From NCBI GenBank assembly GCA_016187725.1, contig JACPJE010000015.1, positions 1-42,551 on the forward strand: DNA of 42,551 nucleotides, read 5' to 3'. This DNA is from Candidatus Latescibacterota bacterium (GTDB taxonomy: Bacteria > Latescibacterota > UBA2968 > UBA8231). Of this stretch, positions 30,268 to 39,018 are shown in pieces (the first letter of the stretch is position 1; every line of letters begins with the position of its first letter). A model generated the notes under the pieces. The model did no database searches and was not told the DNA's origin. It saw nothing but the letters and a program-made list of their open reading frames with translations. The translations under genes and the position numbers were made by a program.

Positions 30268-33216
30268 ATGAAGTACACGAGAAAATGCCTGGAACTCACG
30301 GTGCTGGCCATCTGGCTCGGTGCACTCCTGCCGGCCACCGATGTCGCGGCTCAGACCTATTTGCGCAACCGCGAGTTCCTCAACCTGGGAAATCCCGAGC
30401 CCTACCTGAACTACGGACGCAAGGAGTACGATCCGTACCCTTCGGTGATCAATGCCCGGAACAAGTACGACCGCCTGGGGAATTTCCTATCGCGCGGATT
30501 TCAGGTCTTCACCTGGGAGTTCTCGCGCCCCGGCTACAGCAATATCAACACGCGTACGGCCCAGTACCTGGGGTGGTTTAATGACCTGATCATCCTCTCC
30601 GACACCTACCGGGGCTGGAACTACAGTGTCACCATGGGCGAGGATATCCGCGCCAAGCTCAGCGATCTGACCCTGAAGGATCCCCGGTTCTTCGGCGTGC
30701 TGCTGGACGGGGCCTCTTCGGACAACAAGTTTACCCTGTTCCTGAGCCAGGGTGGGGATCTGATGAACAGCCCTAAGTTCTCCACCTTCCGGATCACCAA
30801 CGAGCGGTCACCGGTCCTGATCTTCGGCGGGCACTGGGAGACCAAGTTGGGCGACGTGCTGCAACTGGGCGCCACCTACTTCAACCAGCACATGGCTAAC
30901 ACCTTCGACGAGAATGGCTCGTTCCTCAAAGGGGATACACCCTACAGCATGCTGCCGCCGGCGACGATCACCGTGATCGTCGAAGACGACTCGCCGGATG
31001 AGGTCGGGACCGCGGTGGTGGCCTACGACATGGATATCGTGGTCATGGGCGAGTCCCAGGGACAGCCCGGGCGTCTGACCAGCAAGCAGGGCGATCCCAA
31101 CTACGACCCCACCCTTGAACCGCTGATCCGGGGGGGGGCCGCGGACAACGGTGGCCGCCGGGTGGCCGGCCCTGGGGATCGGGTGCTGTTCCAGTTCAAC
31201 ATGCCCCAAGCGGTCTTCCCGTCGGCAGAGGAATACGCCAAGAACCCGGATACCCCGCTGGCCGGGATCACCCTCAAGTCGGTGCACTTCGAGGCCCAGG
31301 TGGCCGGTGACTATCGGATCGCCGTGCGGCAACAGCATCCTTACTTCAACACCGCCACCTACGATAAAAACGTGCAAAAAGGCTATGTGCCGGGCGACAA
31401 TAACTACGTCAACCCCTACACGGGTCTCAAAGGGGACGATGCCTCTCTCACTCCGGCCCAGGCCGAGGCCCAGGGCAAGGCGGTGTACCGGAACTGGCCG
31501 GTCAGGCCCGATCCCACCACTGGCCTGGTCAATCCCTTCCTGCAGTTCAGGTGGGAGATAGAGAACCCAGCGGACGTGGCCTATACCATCGTGCGTTCCG
31601 ATGGCAAGGACACTGACATGACCAGGAAGGTGGTCTCCTTCAACTACGGCATCCCCACGGGCCAGGCCCTCTATGGCCTGGATGGCAAGCTGACCCTGAA
31701 GGGGCTGACCTTGAAGGGCGAGTTCATCACCAACCCACAGCATTTCATCTTCCCGGTGGGCAGCAACGCTGGCGAGCGCTTCGACAAGCGCGCCTGGGGC
31801 TATTTCCTCACCGCACAGAAGCAGGTGGGCGCTCTGGAGCTGGGCGGGGAATGGTTCAACCTGGATCCCGACTACAGCGGCAACTACGACAGTGTGCGCG
31901 GGGGTATTCCCTTCTTCACCGACGAGTGCACCACCTGCCCGCAGATGCAGGAATTCAATGTCATGGCCGACAACGACGACAACGACCAGTGGCCTGACGA
32001 ATTCAATAACGAGAAACTCACCGCGGACAAGAGCGACTCGGGCATCTTCCCTGGGCTCGACGACAACCAGGACCTGGTGCCCGACAGTGACCAGAACATC
32101 AACGGCATTCCAGACTGGACCGAGCCGATCCTCTTCTACGACGCGGAGCCGCCGGAGTTCACCTACGGGATCGATTTCAACAACAATGGGCTGGTCGATT
32201 TCCGCGAGAACGACGCCCTGCCCGATTATCCCTACCGCCGGGACCGCCGCGGCCTGCACCTGTTCGCGATGTGGGACAAGCTGGGGATTTGGGGCAAGTG
32301 GGTCTCGGTGGGCACCTACCGCACCAAGGAGCCGGCCGGGGGCAACGAGGCCAACGCGCTCTACGCCCGCTACGAGCACGAGATCTTCTCGCCTTATGTC
32401 GGCCACCTCAAGATCAATGACGATATCAAGCTGGTGAAGGACGGCATCCGCGACGACGTGTACATCTGGAGGGACGTGGGCACCACCGAGAAGGTCCCCA
32501 GCCCATATCCGCTGTTGACCGGGCCCAATATCGAGGCGCGCGACCTGAACACCCAGCTTTTGCCGCCCACTCGCGACCCGCTGAACATGCGGAACAGCCT
32601 GGTCAACACCCTGTTCCTCGAATCCCGGATCACCCAGTTGACGGGTTTCACCATCACCAACGCCCTACAGTGGGTGAACAACAGTCAGCGGGAAGACGAG
32701 TTCGCAGACGGGACTGTCCAGGCGGACGGCACGGTGTCGTTGGTAACTCTAGTGAACAAGGTGGACTACACCCTGCAGGCCGGCAATCTGGTCGTCCGCC
32801 CCATGTTCAAGAACCTGATCCTGCGCGAGAACTGGGACCGGCTGGAAGAGGCGGTCGGAGAAGGCAAGTTGCAGAAGGTCACGGCGCGGGCCCCAATCTT
32901 GAGGACGAAGTACATCCTCACGCCCAAGACGAACCTGGAGCTGGGGTTCCAGGGGTTCCCGTTCTGGCGCCATTCCGTGGACCGGGCAGACCGGCGTGCC
33001 AAGCTGTATAACTGGACCCCCAACGCCGACATCGACGACAAGTACAAGGAGTGGACCTTTGTGCTGATGATGAGCAACCGCTCGGATTACTATGGCTACA
33101 ACCTCGCTTCTCAGTTCGGCTTCATCAAGACCGACCGGAAGTACGACGATGAGGCCAGGGAGGACGAGAACTTCAATAGCGGGCGCATCTTCTTCGACAT
33201 CGTGGCCGGCTTCTGA
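30268..33216 (+). CDS. Large outer-membrane beta-barrel protein with calcium-loop domain (paralogue 2)
   Basis: This 982-residue exported protein (signal peptide ending LPATDVAA, then QTYLRNREF) is clearly related to the 1000-residue protein at 23259. Shared features are a mid-domain beginning ITVIVEDDSPDEVG, the sequence VSFNYGIPTGQALYGLDGKL (VSFDYGMPTGQNLASVNWQA in the other), LDPDYSGNYDSVRGGIPFF, Asp/Asn loops at about 565-645 (ADNDDNDQWPDE, DSDQNINGIPDWTE, GIDFNNNGLVDFREND) and PDYPYRRDRRG. It ends in Phe (RIFFDIVAGF), a barrel C-terminal signal. Here the first loop is preceded by a CTTC pair of cysteines absent from paralogue 1. It is likely a barrel with a periplasmic or surface calcium-stiffened plug or stalk. 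Confidence 0.75.
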   Translation: MKYTRKCLELTVLAIWLGALLPATDVAAQTYLRNREFLNLGNPEPYLNYGRKEYDPYPSVINARNKYDRLGNFLSRGFQVFTWEFSRPGYSNINTRTAQYLGWFNDLIILSDTYRGWNYSVTMGEDIRAKLSDLTLKDPRFFGVLLDGASSDNKFTLFLSQGGDLMNSPKFSTFRITNERSPVLIFGGHWETKLGDVLQLGATYFNQHMANTFDENGSFLKGDTPYSMLPPATITVIVEDDSPDEVGTAVVAYDMDIVVMGESQGQPGRLTSKQGDPNYDPTLEPLIRGGAADNGGRRVAGPGDRVLFQFNMPQAVFPSAEEYAKNPDTPLAGITLKSVHFEAQVAGDYRIAVRQQHPYFNTATYDKNVQKGYVPGDNNYVNPYTGLKGDDASLTPAQAEAQGKAVYRNWPVRPDPTTGLVNPFLQFRWEIENPADVAYTIVRSDGKDTDMTRKVVSFNYGIPTGQALYGLDGKLTLKGLTLKGEFITNPQHFIFPVGSNAGERFDKRAWGYFLTAQKQVGALELGGEWFNLDPDYSGNYDSVRGGIPFFTDECTTCPQMQEFNVMADNDDNDQWPDEFNNEKLTADKSDSGIFPGLDDNQDLVPDSDQNINGIPDWTEPILFYDAEPPEFTYGIDFNNNGLVDFRENDALPDYPYRRDRRGLHLFAMWDKLGIWGKWVSVGTYRTKEPAGGNEANALYARYEHEIFSPYVGHLKINDDIKLVKDGIRDDVYIWRDVGTTEKVPSPYPLLTGPNIEARDLNTQLLPPTRDPLNMRNSLVNTLFLESRITQLTGFTITNALQWVNNSQREDEFADGTVQADGTVSLVTLVNKVDYTLQAGNLVVRPMFKNLILRENWDRLEEAVGEGKLQKVTARAPILRTKYILTPKTNLELGFQGFPFWRHSVDRADRRAKLYNWTPNADIDDKYKEWTFVLMMSNRSDYYGYNLASQFGFIKTDRKYDDEAREDENFNSGRIFFDIVAGF

Positions 33217-33250
33217 GCGCCGCCCGACCTTGAGTTAAGGAGAAAGGGCC

Positions 33251-36200
33251 ATGATACTGCTGAACCTGCTGATCGTCGGGGTGCTGGCCGCCACCGTCAG
33301 CCTGAGCAACCGGTTCTTCTCGCCGGTGGAGCTGCAGGACCGCTTCACCGAAGGCCAGAAGCTCTATGCCCTGGGCGACTACGACAAGGCCACCCGCCAC
33401 TACGATGCCATCCTCTCCACCCAGAGCAACTCCATGATCAATGTGGAGGAGGTGACGGTATCGGTAGATGAATTTATCCTGCCGGTGAGAGTGGGAGCCA
33501 CCTATCAGTTGGCCAACAGCTACAACAAACTGGGGCTGGAACTGCTGTTGCGCTCCAACTTCCTGCGCAGCGAACAGAAAGAGGCCGAGGCCCAGGAGCG
33601 CTACCAGGAGGCGGTGCAGAAGCTGAACACCAGCCTGGATTACTTCCGCCGGCTGGCCGGGGATCCCAAGGTGGAAGAGCGCACACGGGTGATGGCACAG
33701 TACCAGATCCTGGAGACAAACTATCAACTGAAGAATTACGAGCAGACCATCCAGGAAGGACAGCAACTGCTGCGCGACTTTCCCAACAGTGTGTACGAAG
33801 CCTCTACTTACTATGATATCGGCTGGTCGTACTTCGAGCTGAAGGACTACCACAAGGCCATCGAGAGCTTCGAACAGGTACTGATCCTGGCCCCCAGAGG
33901 CTCCAATGCCGACCGCTCCCTCTTCCAGATCGCCGAGAGCTACGGCGAGTTCGAGCAATACGACAAAGCGCTGGCCTATCTCGATCGGTTGATCGGCCGC
34001 TACGACTTTGGGGCGATGAGCGAAGAAGAGCTGATCGAGATGACTACCCTGAAGCTCAAGGGACTGGTCAAGGAGACCGCCCGCGAGCTGCTGGCCAAGG
34101 CTCAGATGAGAAAGGGCGATATCTACGCCAGCAGCGGCCAACTCGACAAGGCTCTAGAAGCCTATGCGGTCATTCCCCAGGCGTACTCGGCCGAACCAGT
34201 GCTGGTGCAGAACTCCTACATCCGGGTGGCGGAACTGATCCAGAAGCAGCGGGGTACTCAGGCAGCCATCGCCGCGTACAAGAACGCCATTGAACAGGTC
34301 GAGGACAAGCAGTTCCAGGCCCGCACCCAGATCACCGTGGCCCTCCTGCTCTTTGACGAAAAGGAATACAAAAAGGCCGTCGACGAGTACCAGATCTACC
34401 TCGATGCCTATGGCGACGTGGCCGCCAGGGTGGGCTTTGACCGCGACAAGGTGCTCTTCCGCCTGGGGCAATGCCACCAGGCCCACGGCCAGCAGTTGCG
34501 CGATCAGAACGCCGCTGAATCGGGAGTGGCGTTCGACCGGGCGCTGTCTTTCTACCGCCAGATAATGGACCAGTACAGCGGGAGCCCGCTGATCCCGGAC
34601 GCGATTTTCAGCACGGGTTTCTCCCACCAGATGAAAGGGGACGACAGCGCCGCCAAGCCCTTCTACCAGCAGATGGTGGACCGCTATCCGCAGCACCCGG
34701 CTACTCCCAGCGCCCTGCTCCAGTTGGCGCGCATGGAATACGGGGCAGGCGAGCTGGCGGCGGCCAGGGACATCTATCTGAATTTCCTGAGCAAATACCC
34801 CGAAACGGAGTTGGAGAATTCGGCCCACATGGAGCTGGGCCTGGCCTACAAGAAACTGGGAGACCTCGACGCGGCGATCCAGTCGCTGGAGGCGGTGGAG
34901 GCCGGCTGGTCCCAGTGGGGCAAGGTACAGATCGAGCTGGTCGATCTCTATCTGACCCAGAACAAGGACAAGCAGGCCGAGGTGGTGCTGAACAGGGCCC
35001 TGGGCAAGGTCGAGGAAGGACAGCTCGAAAGCCAGTTGTACTACACCAAAGGCAAGATCCTCTTCTCGCGCCACCAGGATTACACAGGGGCCATCCGCAA
35101 CTTCGACAGCACCCTGGCCCTGTCGCCGTCCGACCAGATCTTCAACAGCGCGCTGTTCTCGCGCGGCGCGGCTTACTACGAACTGGCCAAGAGCCAGGAT
35201 GCGCGGGGCGATTCGGCGCGCGCCAGGGCCAATTACGAGGCCTCGGTGGAGGACATGAAGGTTCTGCTCAGCCGCAACCCGGCGCCCAATCTCAAGGACA
35301 GCGCTTTCCGCACCCTGGGGGCCGGCATGATCCGCCTGCAGCGCGAGCAAGAGGCGGCGGTCTACTATCGGGAACTCATCACCAGCAGCGCTGACCTGCA
35401 GGAGCGCGCCACCTTCCAGATGCTGCTGACCGAACTCTACTACGACAAGCAGGACTTTGACCAGGCCCAGAACTCCGCGCGCCAGTTGATCGCCATGGAT
35501 TTTGCGGACGACAACAAGGCGGGCTACTACCGCAAGGAGCGGGCCTATTCCATCATCGGCAACGCGCTGATGCAGGAAAAGCGCTACCAGGAGGCCGGCG
35601 AGGCGTTTGCCGAGGGGCTGAAGCGCTACCCCGCTTCGGGGGAGAGCGGCAATCTGGCCTTTTCCAAGGCTTTCGCCGAGTTCAGCGCCGGCGACTACGA
35701 GAAGTCGATCCAGAGCTTCAAGTCCTATATCGCCAATTACCCGAATGACCGCAACCGCATCCACGGCCAGTACTACTTGGCCCACAGCTACCAGACGCTG
35801 ACCCAGTTTTCCCAGGCGGCTGCGGCCTTTGAGGAACTCGCCAGGCGCTACCCCGAATCGGAGTACATGGAAGAGGCGATGTTCCTGGTGGGGGAGAACT
35901 ACTACAACGAGCAGAACTACGCGCAGGCGGCCAACGCCTATCAGCGGCTGCTCGAAAAATACCCTCAGGCCCAGCACGCCCCGGCAGCCCAGTACGCCCT
36001 GGCCTGGTGTTACTTCGAGCAGGAGGAGATGGAGGAAGGGGTGAAGGTGATGGAGGTCCTGGTGCAGCGCTATCCCCAGGACCTCGAATACGCTGCCAAG
36101 GCGCAGTTCACCGTGGGCGACTACTACTACAACAACCGCGTCTACGACCAGGCCCTGCAGAGCTACCAGCGCGTCGTGGCCCACTATCCCGACGCCCCCG

Positions 36201-36529
36201 AGGCTGCCAAGGCCAGGGCCCTGATCGCCGAGCTGAACGAGATCCAGGCCAGCCTAGACTACAACCAGGCGATGGAGCTGCTGGAAACCAAACAGTACGG
36301 CGAAGCCGTGGCCGGCCTGAAGCAGATCGTCGACAAATACCCCGGAACCTATACGGAACTGGCGGCCTATTCCAACCTGGGCCTGGCCTACGAGATCCTG
36401 CGGGTATGGCGGGAGGCGGTGGAAAACTACCAGAAGGTGCTCGACAAGGGCGGGGACAAGCCCGAACATGCCGACGTGGTGAGCTTTGCCAAGATGCACC
36501 GGGACTGGATCGTGGAGAACAGGCTCTGA
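33251..36529 (+). CDS. Giant TPR protein, envelope scaffold
   Basis: This 1092-residue protein starts at ATG 33251 after AAGGAGAAAGGG. A single hydrophobic N-terminus (MILLNLLIVGVLAATVSLS) with no clear cleavage site suggests an inner-membrane anchor with the rest in the periplasm. Nearly the whole chain is TPRs of the YbgF/BamD/Sel-like 'outer membrane assembly' type, for example YEASTYYDIGWSYFELKDYH, ENSAHMELGLAYKKLGDLDA, EEAMFLVGENYYNEQNYAQA and AKAQFTVGDYYYNNRVYDQA. I estimate more than 20 repeats. It lies directly before the ExbB/ExbD genes, and proteins of this design form periplasmic bridges between TolQR-type motors and outer-membrane parts. Confidence 0.88.
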   Translation: MILLNLLIVGVLAATVSLSNRFFSPVELQDRFTEGQKLYALGDYDKATRHYDAILSTQSNSMINVEEVTVSVDEFILPVRVGATYQLANSYNKLGLELLLRSNFLRSEQKEAEAQERYQEAVQKLNTSLDYFRRLAGDPKVEERTRVMAQYQILETNYQLKNYEQTIQEGQQLLRDFPNSVYEASTYYDIGWSYFELKDYHKAIESFEQVLILAPRGSNADRSLFQIAESYGEFEQYDKALAYLDRLIGRYDFGAMSEEELIEMTTLKLKGLVKETARELLAKAQMRKGDIYASSGQLDKALEAYAVIPQAYSAEPVLVQNSYIRVAELIQKQRGTQAAIAAYKNAIEQVEDKQFQARTQITVALLLFDEKEYKKAVDEYQIYLDAYGDVAARVGFDRDKVLFRLGQCHQAHGQQLRDQNAAESGVAFDRALSFYRQIMDQYSGSPLIPDAIFSTGFSHQMKGDDSAAKPFYQQMVDRYPQHPATPSALLQLARMEYGAGELAAARDIYLNFLSKYPETELENSAHMELGLAYKKLGDLDAAIQSLEAVEAGWSQWGKVQIELVDLYLTQNKDKQAEVVLNRALGKVEEGQLESQLYYTKGKILFSRHQDYTGAIRNFDSTLALSPSDQIFNSALFSRGAAYYELAKSQDARGDSARARANYEASVEDMKVLLSRNPAPNLKDSAFRTLGAGMIRLQREQEAAVYYRELITSSADLQERATFQMLLTELYYDKQDFDQAQNSARQLIAMDFADDNKAGYYRKERAYSIIGNALMQEKRYQEAGEAFAEGLKRYPASGESGNLAFSKAFAEFSAGDYEKSIQSFKSYIANYPNDRNRIHGQYYLAHSYQTLTQFSQAAAAFEELARRYPESEYMEEAMFLVGENYYNEQNYAQAANAYQRLLEKYPQAQHAPAAQYALAWCYFEQEEMEEGVKVMEVLVQRYPQDLEYAAKAQFTVGDYYYNNRVYDQALQSYQRVVAHYPDAPEAAKARALIAELNEIQASLDYNQAMELLETKQYGEAVAGLKQIVDKYPGTYTELAAYSNLGLAYEILRVWREAVENYQKVLDKGGDKPEHADVVSFAKMHRDWIVENRL

Positions 36530-36576
36530 AAACAACGCCTGAAGGTTGGCAAATTAAACCCTCTGGGAGGAGTGCC

Positions 36577-37245
36577 ATGGAGCAGAATTTCTTAGTAGAT
36601 CAATTCATCAAGGGAGGGCCGGTGATGTGGCCCTTGTTGCTCTCTTCGCTGGTCGGCCTGGGGGCGATCATCGAGCGGATGTGGACCCTGTTCAGGGTGC
36701 CCAGCGAGCAGGCGGCCGAGAGCGAACTGACCCAGGCCGAAAGCCTGCTGAAGAGCCAGGGCGAAAAGGCCGCGGCCGAGCACTTCCAGAAGGGCAAAGG
36801 CCCCCTCAACTATGTCTTTGCATCGCTGCTCAAGCGCCACGATACCCTGGTGCTGGAGAATCGCACCGACATCGAGGATATGCGCCAGGAACTGATCCTG
36901 GCAACCGAGGAAGCAGGCGAGGCGTACCTGGGGCGGCTGTTGAGCACCCTGGCCACGGTGGCGGTGGTCTCGCCGCTGCTGGGGCTGCTGGGCACCATCA
37001 CCGGGATGATCAAGGCCTTCGATGCCATTGCCCGCGCCGGCGTCGGCGATCCGGCAGCCGTGGCCGCCGGTATCGCGGAAGCGTTGATCACCACGGCCGC
37101 CGGGCTGTTCATCGCCATTCCGGCGATTGTCTTCCACCGCTGGCTGGCCGGCCGGGCCGACAGTAGCTTCAAGCGCATCGAACTCTACTGCCATGCCTTC
37201 TCCAACACGCTGCTGACGCGCTTCCAGGCAGGCCAGCGGGCCTGA
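36577..37245 (+). CDS. MotA/TolQ/ExbB-family proton channel subunit
   Basis: This 222-residue inner-membrane protein has three membrane helices: PVMWPLLLSSLVGLGAIIER (about 15-34), LLSTLATVAVVSPLLGLLGT (about 119-138) and EALITTAAGLFIAIPAIVFH (about 169-188). The intervening cytoplasmic domain is charged. SPLLGLLGTITGMIKAF and GIAEALITTAAGLFIAIPA are the family's pore-lining signatures, with the conserved Thr and Glu residues. With ExbD/TolR it forms the 5:2 proton-driven motor. ATG 36577 follows GGGAGG, and any upstream extension would overlap the TPR gene. I leave the symbol blank because it could be TolQ, ExbB or an AglR-like subunit. Confidence 0.95.
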   Translation: MEQNFLVDQFIKGGPVMWPLLLSSLVGLGAIIERMWTLFRVPSEQAAESELTQAESLLKSQGEKAAAEHFQKGKGPLNYVFASLLKRHDTLVLENRTDIEDMRQELILATEEAGEAYLGRLLSTLATVAVVSPLLGLLGTITGMIKAFDAIARAGVGDPAAVAAGIAEALITTAAGLFIAIPAIVFHRWLAGRADSSFKRIELYCHAFSNTLLTRFQAGQRA

Positions 37246-37267
37246 ATGAACCGAGAGGAGGGTGGGA

Positions 37268-37684
37268 ATGGCACACCGAAGACGTTCGCGACGAAAGAGT
37301 CTTTTCGATTTGAGCTCAGATCCCGATCTGACGCCGTTGATCAACTGCATGTACCTCCTGCTGATCTTCTTCATGGTGGCCACCACCTTCGTCAACCCCA
37401 AGGGCCTCAGCGTGGACCTGCCCGGCGGCCAGGGCGAGTCCAAGGCCAGCAAAGACATGAACATCGTGATCGACCGGGACGGGGTGATCCAGGTCAACGG
37501 CGAGATCACTCCCAGGGAACAACTGGCCGAGAAGATCCACCAGGTGATGCAGACCGACAACACCAAAACCGTGATCCTGGAGGCCAATCGCACCGTGCCC
37601 CATGGCCAGGTGGTGAAGATTATGGATATCGCCCGCAGCCAGGGCATCGAGGGCATCGCATTCGCCAAGAGCAGCGAGGGGTGA
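37268..37684 (+). CDS. ExbD/TolR-family protein with Asn replacing the proton-carrying Asp
   Basis: This is a 138-residue single-span inner-membrane protein. A basic cytoplasmic start (MAHRRRSRRKSLF) is followed by LTPLINCMYLLLIFFMVATT and a periplasmic domain with the typical ILEANRTVPHGQVVKIMDIA end. ExbD/TolR proteins have Asp in the position occupied here by Asn26 (codon AAC at 37343-37345). That Asp (D25 of E. coli ExbD, D23 of TolR) carries the proton and is essential. The next gene keeps it. ATG 37268 is preferred over GTG 37262 because GAGAGGAGGG lies at the right distance. It should pair with the second ExbD in the ExbB pore. Confidence 0.93.
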   Translation: MAHRRRSRRKSLFDLSSDPDLTPLINCMYLLLIFFMVATTFVNPKGLSVDLPGGQGESKASKDMNIVIDRDGVIQVNGEITPREQLAEKIHQVMQTDNTKTVILEANRTVPHGQVVKIMDIARSQGIEGIAFAKSSEG

Positions 37685-37690
37685 AGTAGT

Positions 37691-38104
37691 ATGGCTCGTC
37701 GCACCAGTTCCAGAGGGGACACCAAACTGGACCTGACACCGCTGATCGACGCGGTCTTCCAGTTGCTCATCTTCTTCATGGTGACCACGACCTTCGTCGA
37801 GGTCACTCACCTCAAGATCGAGCTGCCGGGGACCGAGCACCATTCTCCCCTGCAGAAAGAGAAGAAGTTGAAAATACTGATCGGGGCTGACGGCCAGTTC
37901 GAGGTCAGCGGCCAGCTGGTGAGCTTGAACGACCTGGACACCTGGCTGTCGCGGGAGAAGAGCCAGACGGCCTCCACCTCGCTGATCATCGTGGCGGATG
38001 CCAATACCCCTCACGGGTTCGTCCTCGACGCGATGGAGGCGGCCACCCAGGCAGGAGTGGAGAAGATCGACATAGAGACCAGAGACGAGACCAAAAAATA
38101 CTAG
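37691..38104 (+). CDS. ExbD/TolR-family protein with intact Asp
   Basis: This is a 137-residue single-span protein. LDLTPLIDAVFQLLIFFMVT (about residues 14-33) holds the canonical membrane Asp20 (codon GAC at 37748-37750). The periplasmic domain ends STSLIIVADANTPHGFVLDA and AGVEKIDIETR, as in TolR/ExbD. It begins 6 bases after the first ExbD gene. The pair of unequal ExbD proteins beside one ExbB suggests a heterodimeric rotor, as with AglQ and AglS in Myxococcus, where however both keep the Asp as far as I know. Confidence 0.95.
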   Translation: MARRTSSRGDTKLDLTPLIDAVFQLLIFFMVTTTFVEVTHLKIELPGTEHHSPLQKEKKLKILIGADGQFEVSGQLVSLNDLDTWLSREKSQTASTSLIIVADANTPHGFVLDAMEAATQAGVEKIDIETRDETKKY

Positions 38105-38149
38105 GCACCACAGCGAGTCAGGCGATCAATGGAAGGTTGAGGTCTACCT

Positions 38150-38929
38150 ATGAAATCAGCGCGCGCATGGGGTGTTTTGGCGCTGCTGCTGGGGGGGATC
38201 CTCTGGGACTGCGCCGGGGGGCTGATTCCCACCAAGCAGAAGTACCTGGTCGAGATGAAGCCCATCCTGCCCGAAGGGCGGGGGGATTACTATATCGACC
38301 CTGACGACAGTTCAACCGTATTCAGCAAGGAAGGCGTGCTCATCGAGATAAAACCGCTGACCGACGACGAGCTGAACCGCCGTTTTCCGCCCCTCTTCGA
38401 CGGCCGCCACATCAATCCCTATACCTTCTCTCAGAAGGAAGTGCAGAGCAGCTATATTCCGCCCCGCTTCACCGTCTTCGAAGTCACCGTCATCAACAAG
38501 ACCTACGCCAAGATCGAGTTCGATCCGGCCAAGGCCCTGATGGTCACCAGCGACGGGCAGACCTATCGCTACTACGATCCCGGGCGCGAGGGCTACCTGG
38601 CCGAAGGCGGCAACAGCTTCAGCAAGTACTACCGCGTCGAGCTGGGGATCTCGGGGTACGAAAAGACTTTGGCACTGGAGCGCATGGGGGTGGTGTACAA
38701 GAGCGTGTACCACCGCCAGCGGCCCGTCTTCAAGGAAGATCAGCGCCAGGGCTTCCTGGTTTTCGACCCTCTGCCCCAGGAGTACCAGGAGGGCGAGGTG
38801 GTGGTGCGCTTCAACCAGTTTGTGCTTTCCTTTGACGTCAGCGGCAACCCCGAAAACACCCTCGATGTGGAGTTTCGCTTCCAGGTGAAGCAGCAGATCG
38901 TCAAACTGCCTCCCGTGGGGCAGACCTGA
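38150..38929 (+). CDS. Exported protein, copy 2 of the cluster-specific lipoprotein family
   Basis: This is a 259-residue paralogue of the lipoprotein at 26267 (shared: ILPEGRGDYYIDPDDSS, FSKEGVLIEIKPLTDDEL, TVFEVTVINKTYAKIEFDP and a final FRFQVKQQIVK strand). The N-terminus is hydrophobic with a cysteine at 21 (GGILWDCAGG). The residue before it is Asp, unusual for a lipobox, so lipidation is less certain than for copy 1. The start MKSARAWGVLALLL has AAGGTTGAGG about 12 bases upstream. It lies directly after the motor genes, 46 bp from ExbD2, which links the family physically to the motor as well as to the barrels. Confidence 0.8.
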   Translation: MKSARAWGVLALLLGGILWDCAGGLIPTKQKYLVEMKPILPEGRGDYYIDPDDSSTVFSKEGVLIEIKPLTDDELNRRFPPLFDGRHINPYTFSQKEVQSSYIPPRFTVFEVTVINKTYAKIEFDPAKALMVTSDGQTYRYYDPGREGYLAEGGNSFSKYYRVELGISGYEKTLALERMGVVYKSVYHRQRPVFKEDQRQGFLVFDPLPQEYQEGEVVVRFNQFVLSFDVSGNPENTLDVEFRFQVKQQIVKLPPVGQT

Positions 38930-38970
38930 GGGGGCGCCAGGGACAAAAGGCCGCAGAACAGGCTGAGAAG

Positions 38971-39003
38971 AATCAGGAGCTGGACTCGATCCGGCTCCTG
39001 ATT
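38971..39003 (+). promoter_or_regulatory. Hairpin in the gap before the PPIase gene
   Basis: AATCAGGAGC (38971-38980) pairs perfectly with GCTCCTGATT (38994-39003), and GGA/TCC can extend the stem inside. It ends 15 bases before ATG 39019 and is not followed by a T run. It could be an intercistronic stabiliser or weak attenuator within the operon. Confidence 0.55.
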
Positions 39004-39018
39004 TACTTTGTGAGGGCG

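Noticed and set aside
36007-36576. Longer ExbB starting inside the TPR gene
   Set aside because: The extra 190 residues are out of frame with the TPR protein, lack coding character, and GGGAGG plus ATG 36577 gives a standard ExbB length.
38971-39003. Hairpin before the PPIase gene as a terminator ending the motor operon
   Set aside because: No T run follows and the next ribosome site is within 15 bases; kept only as a possible intercistronic structure.
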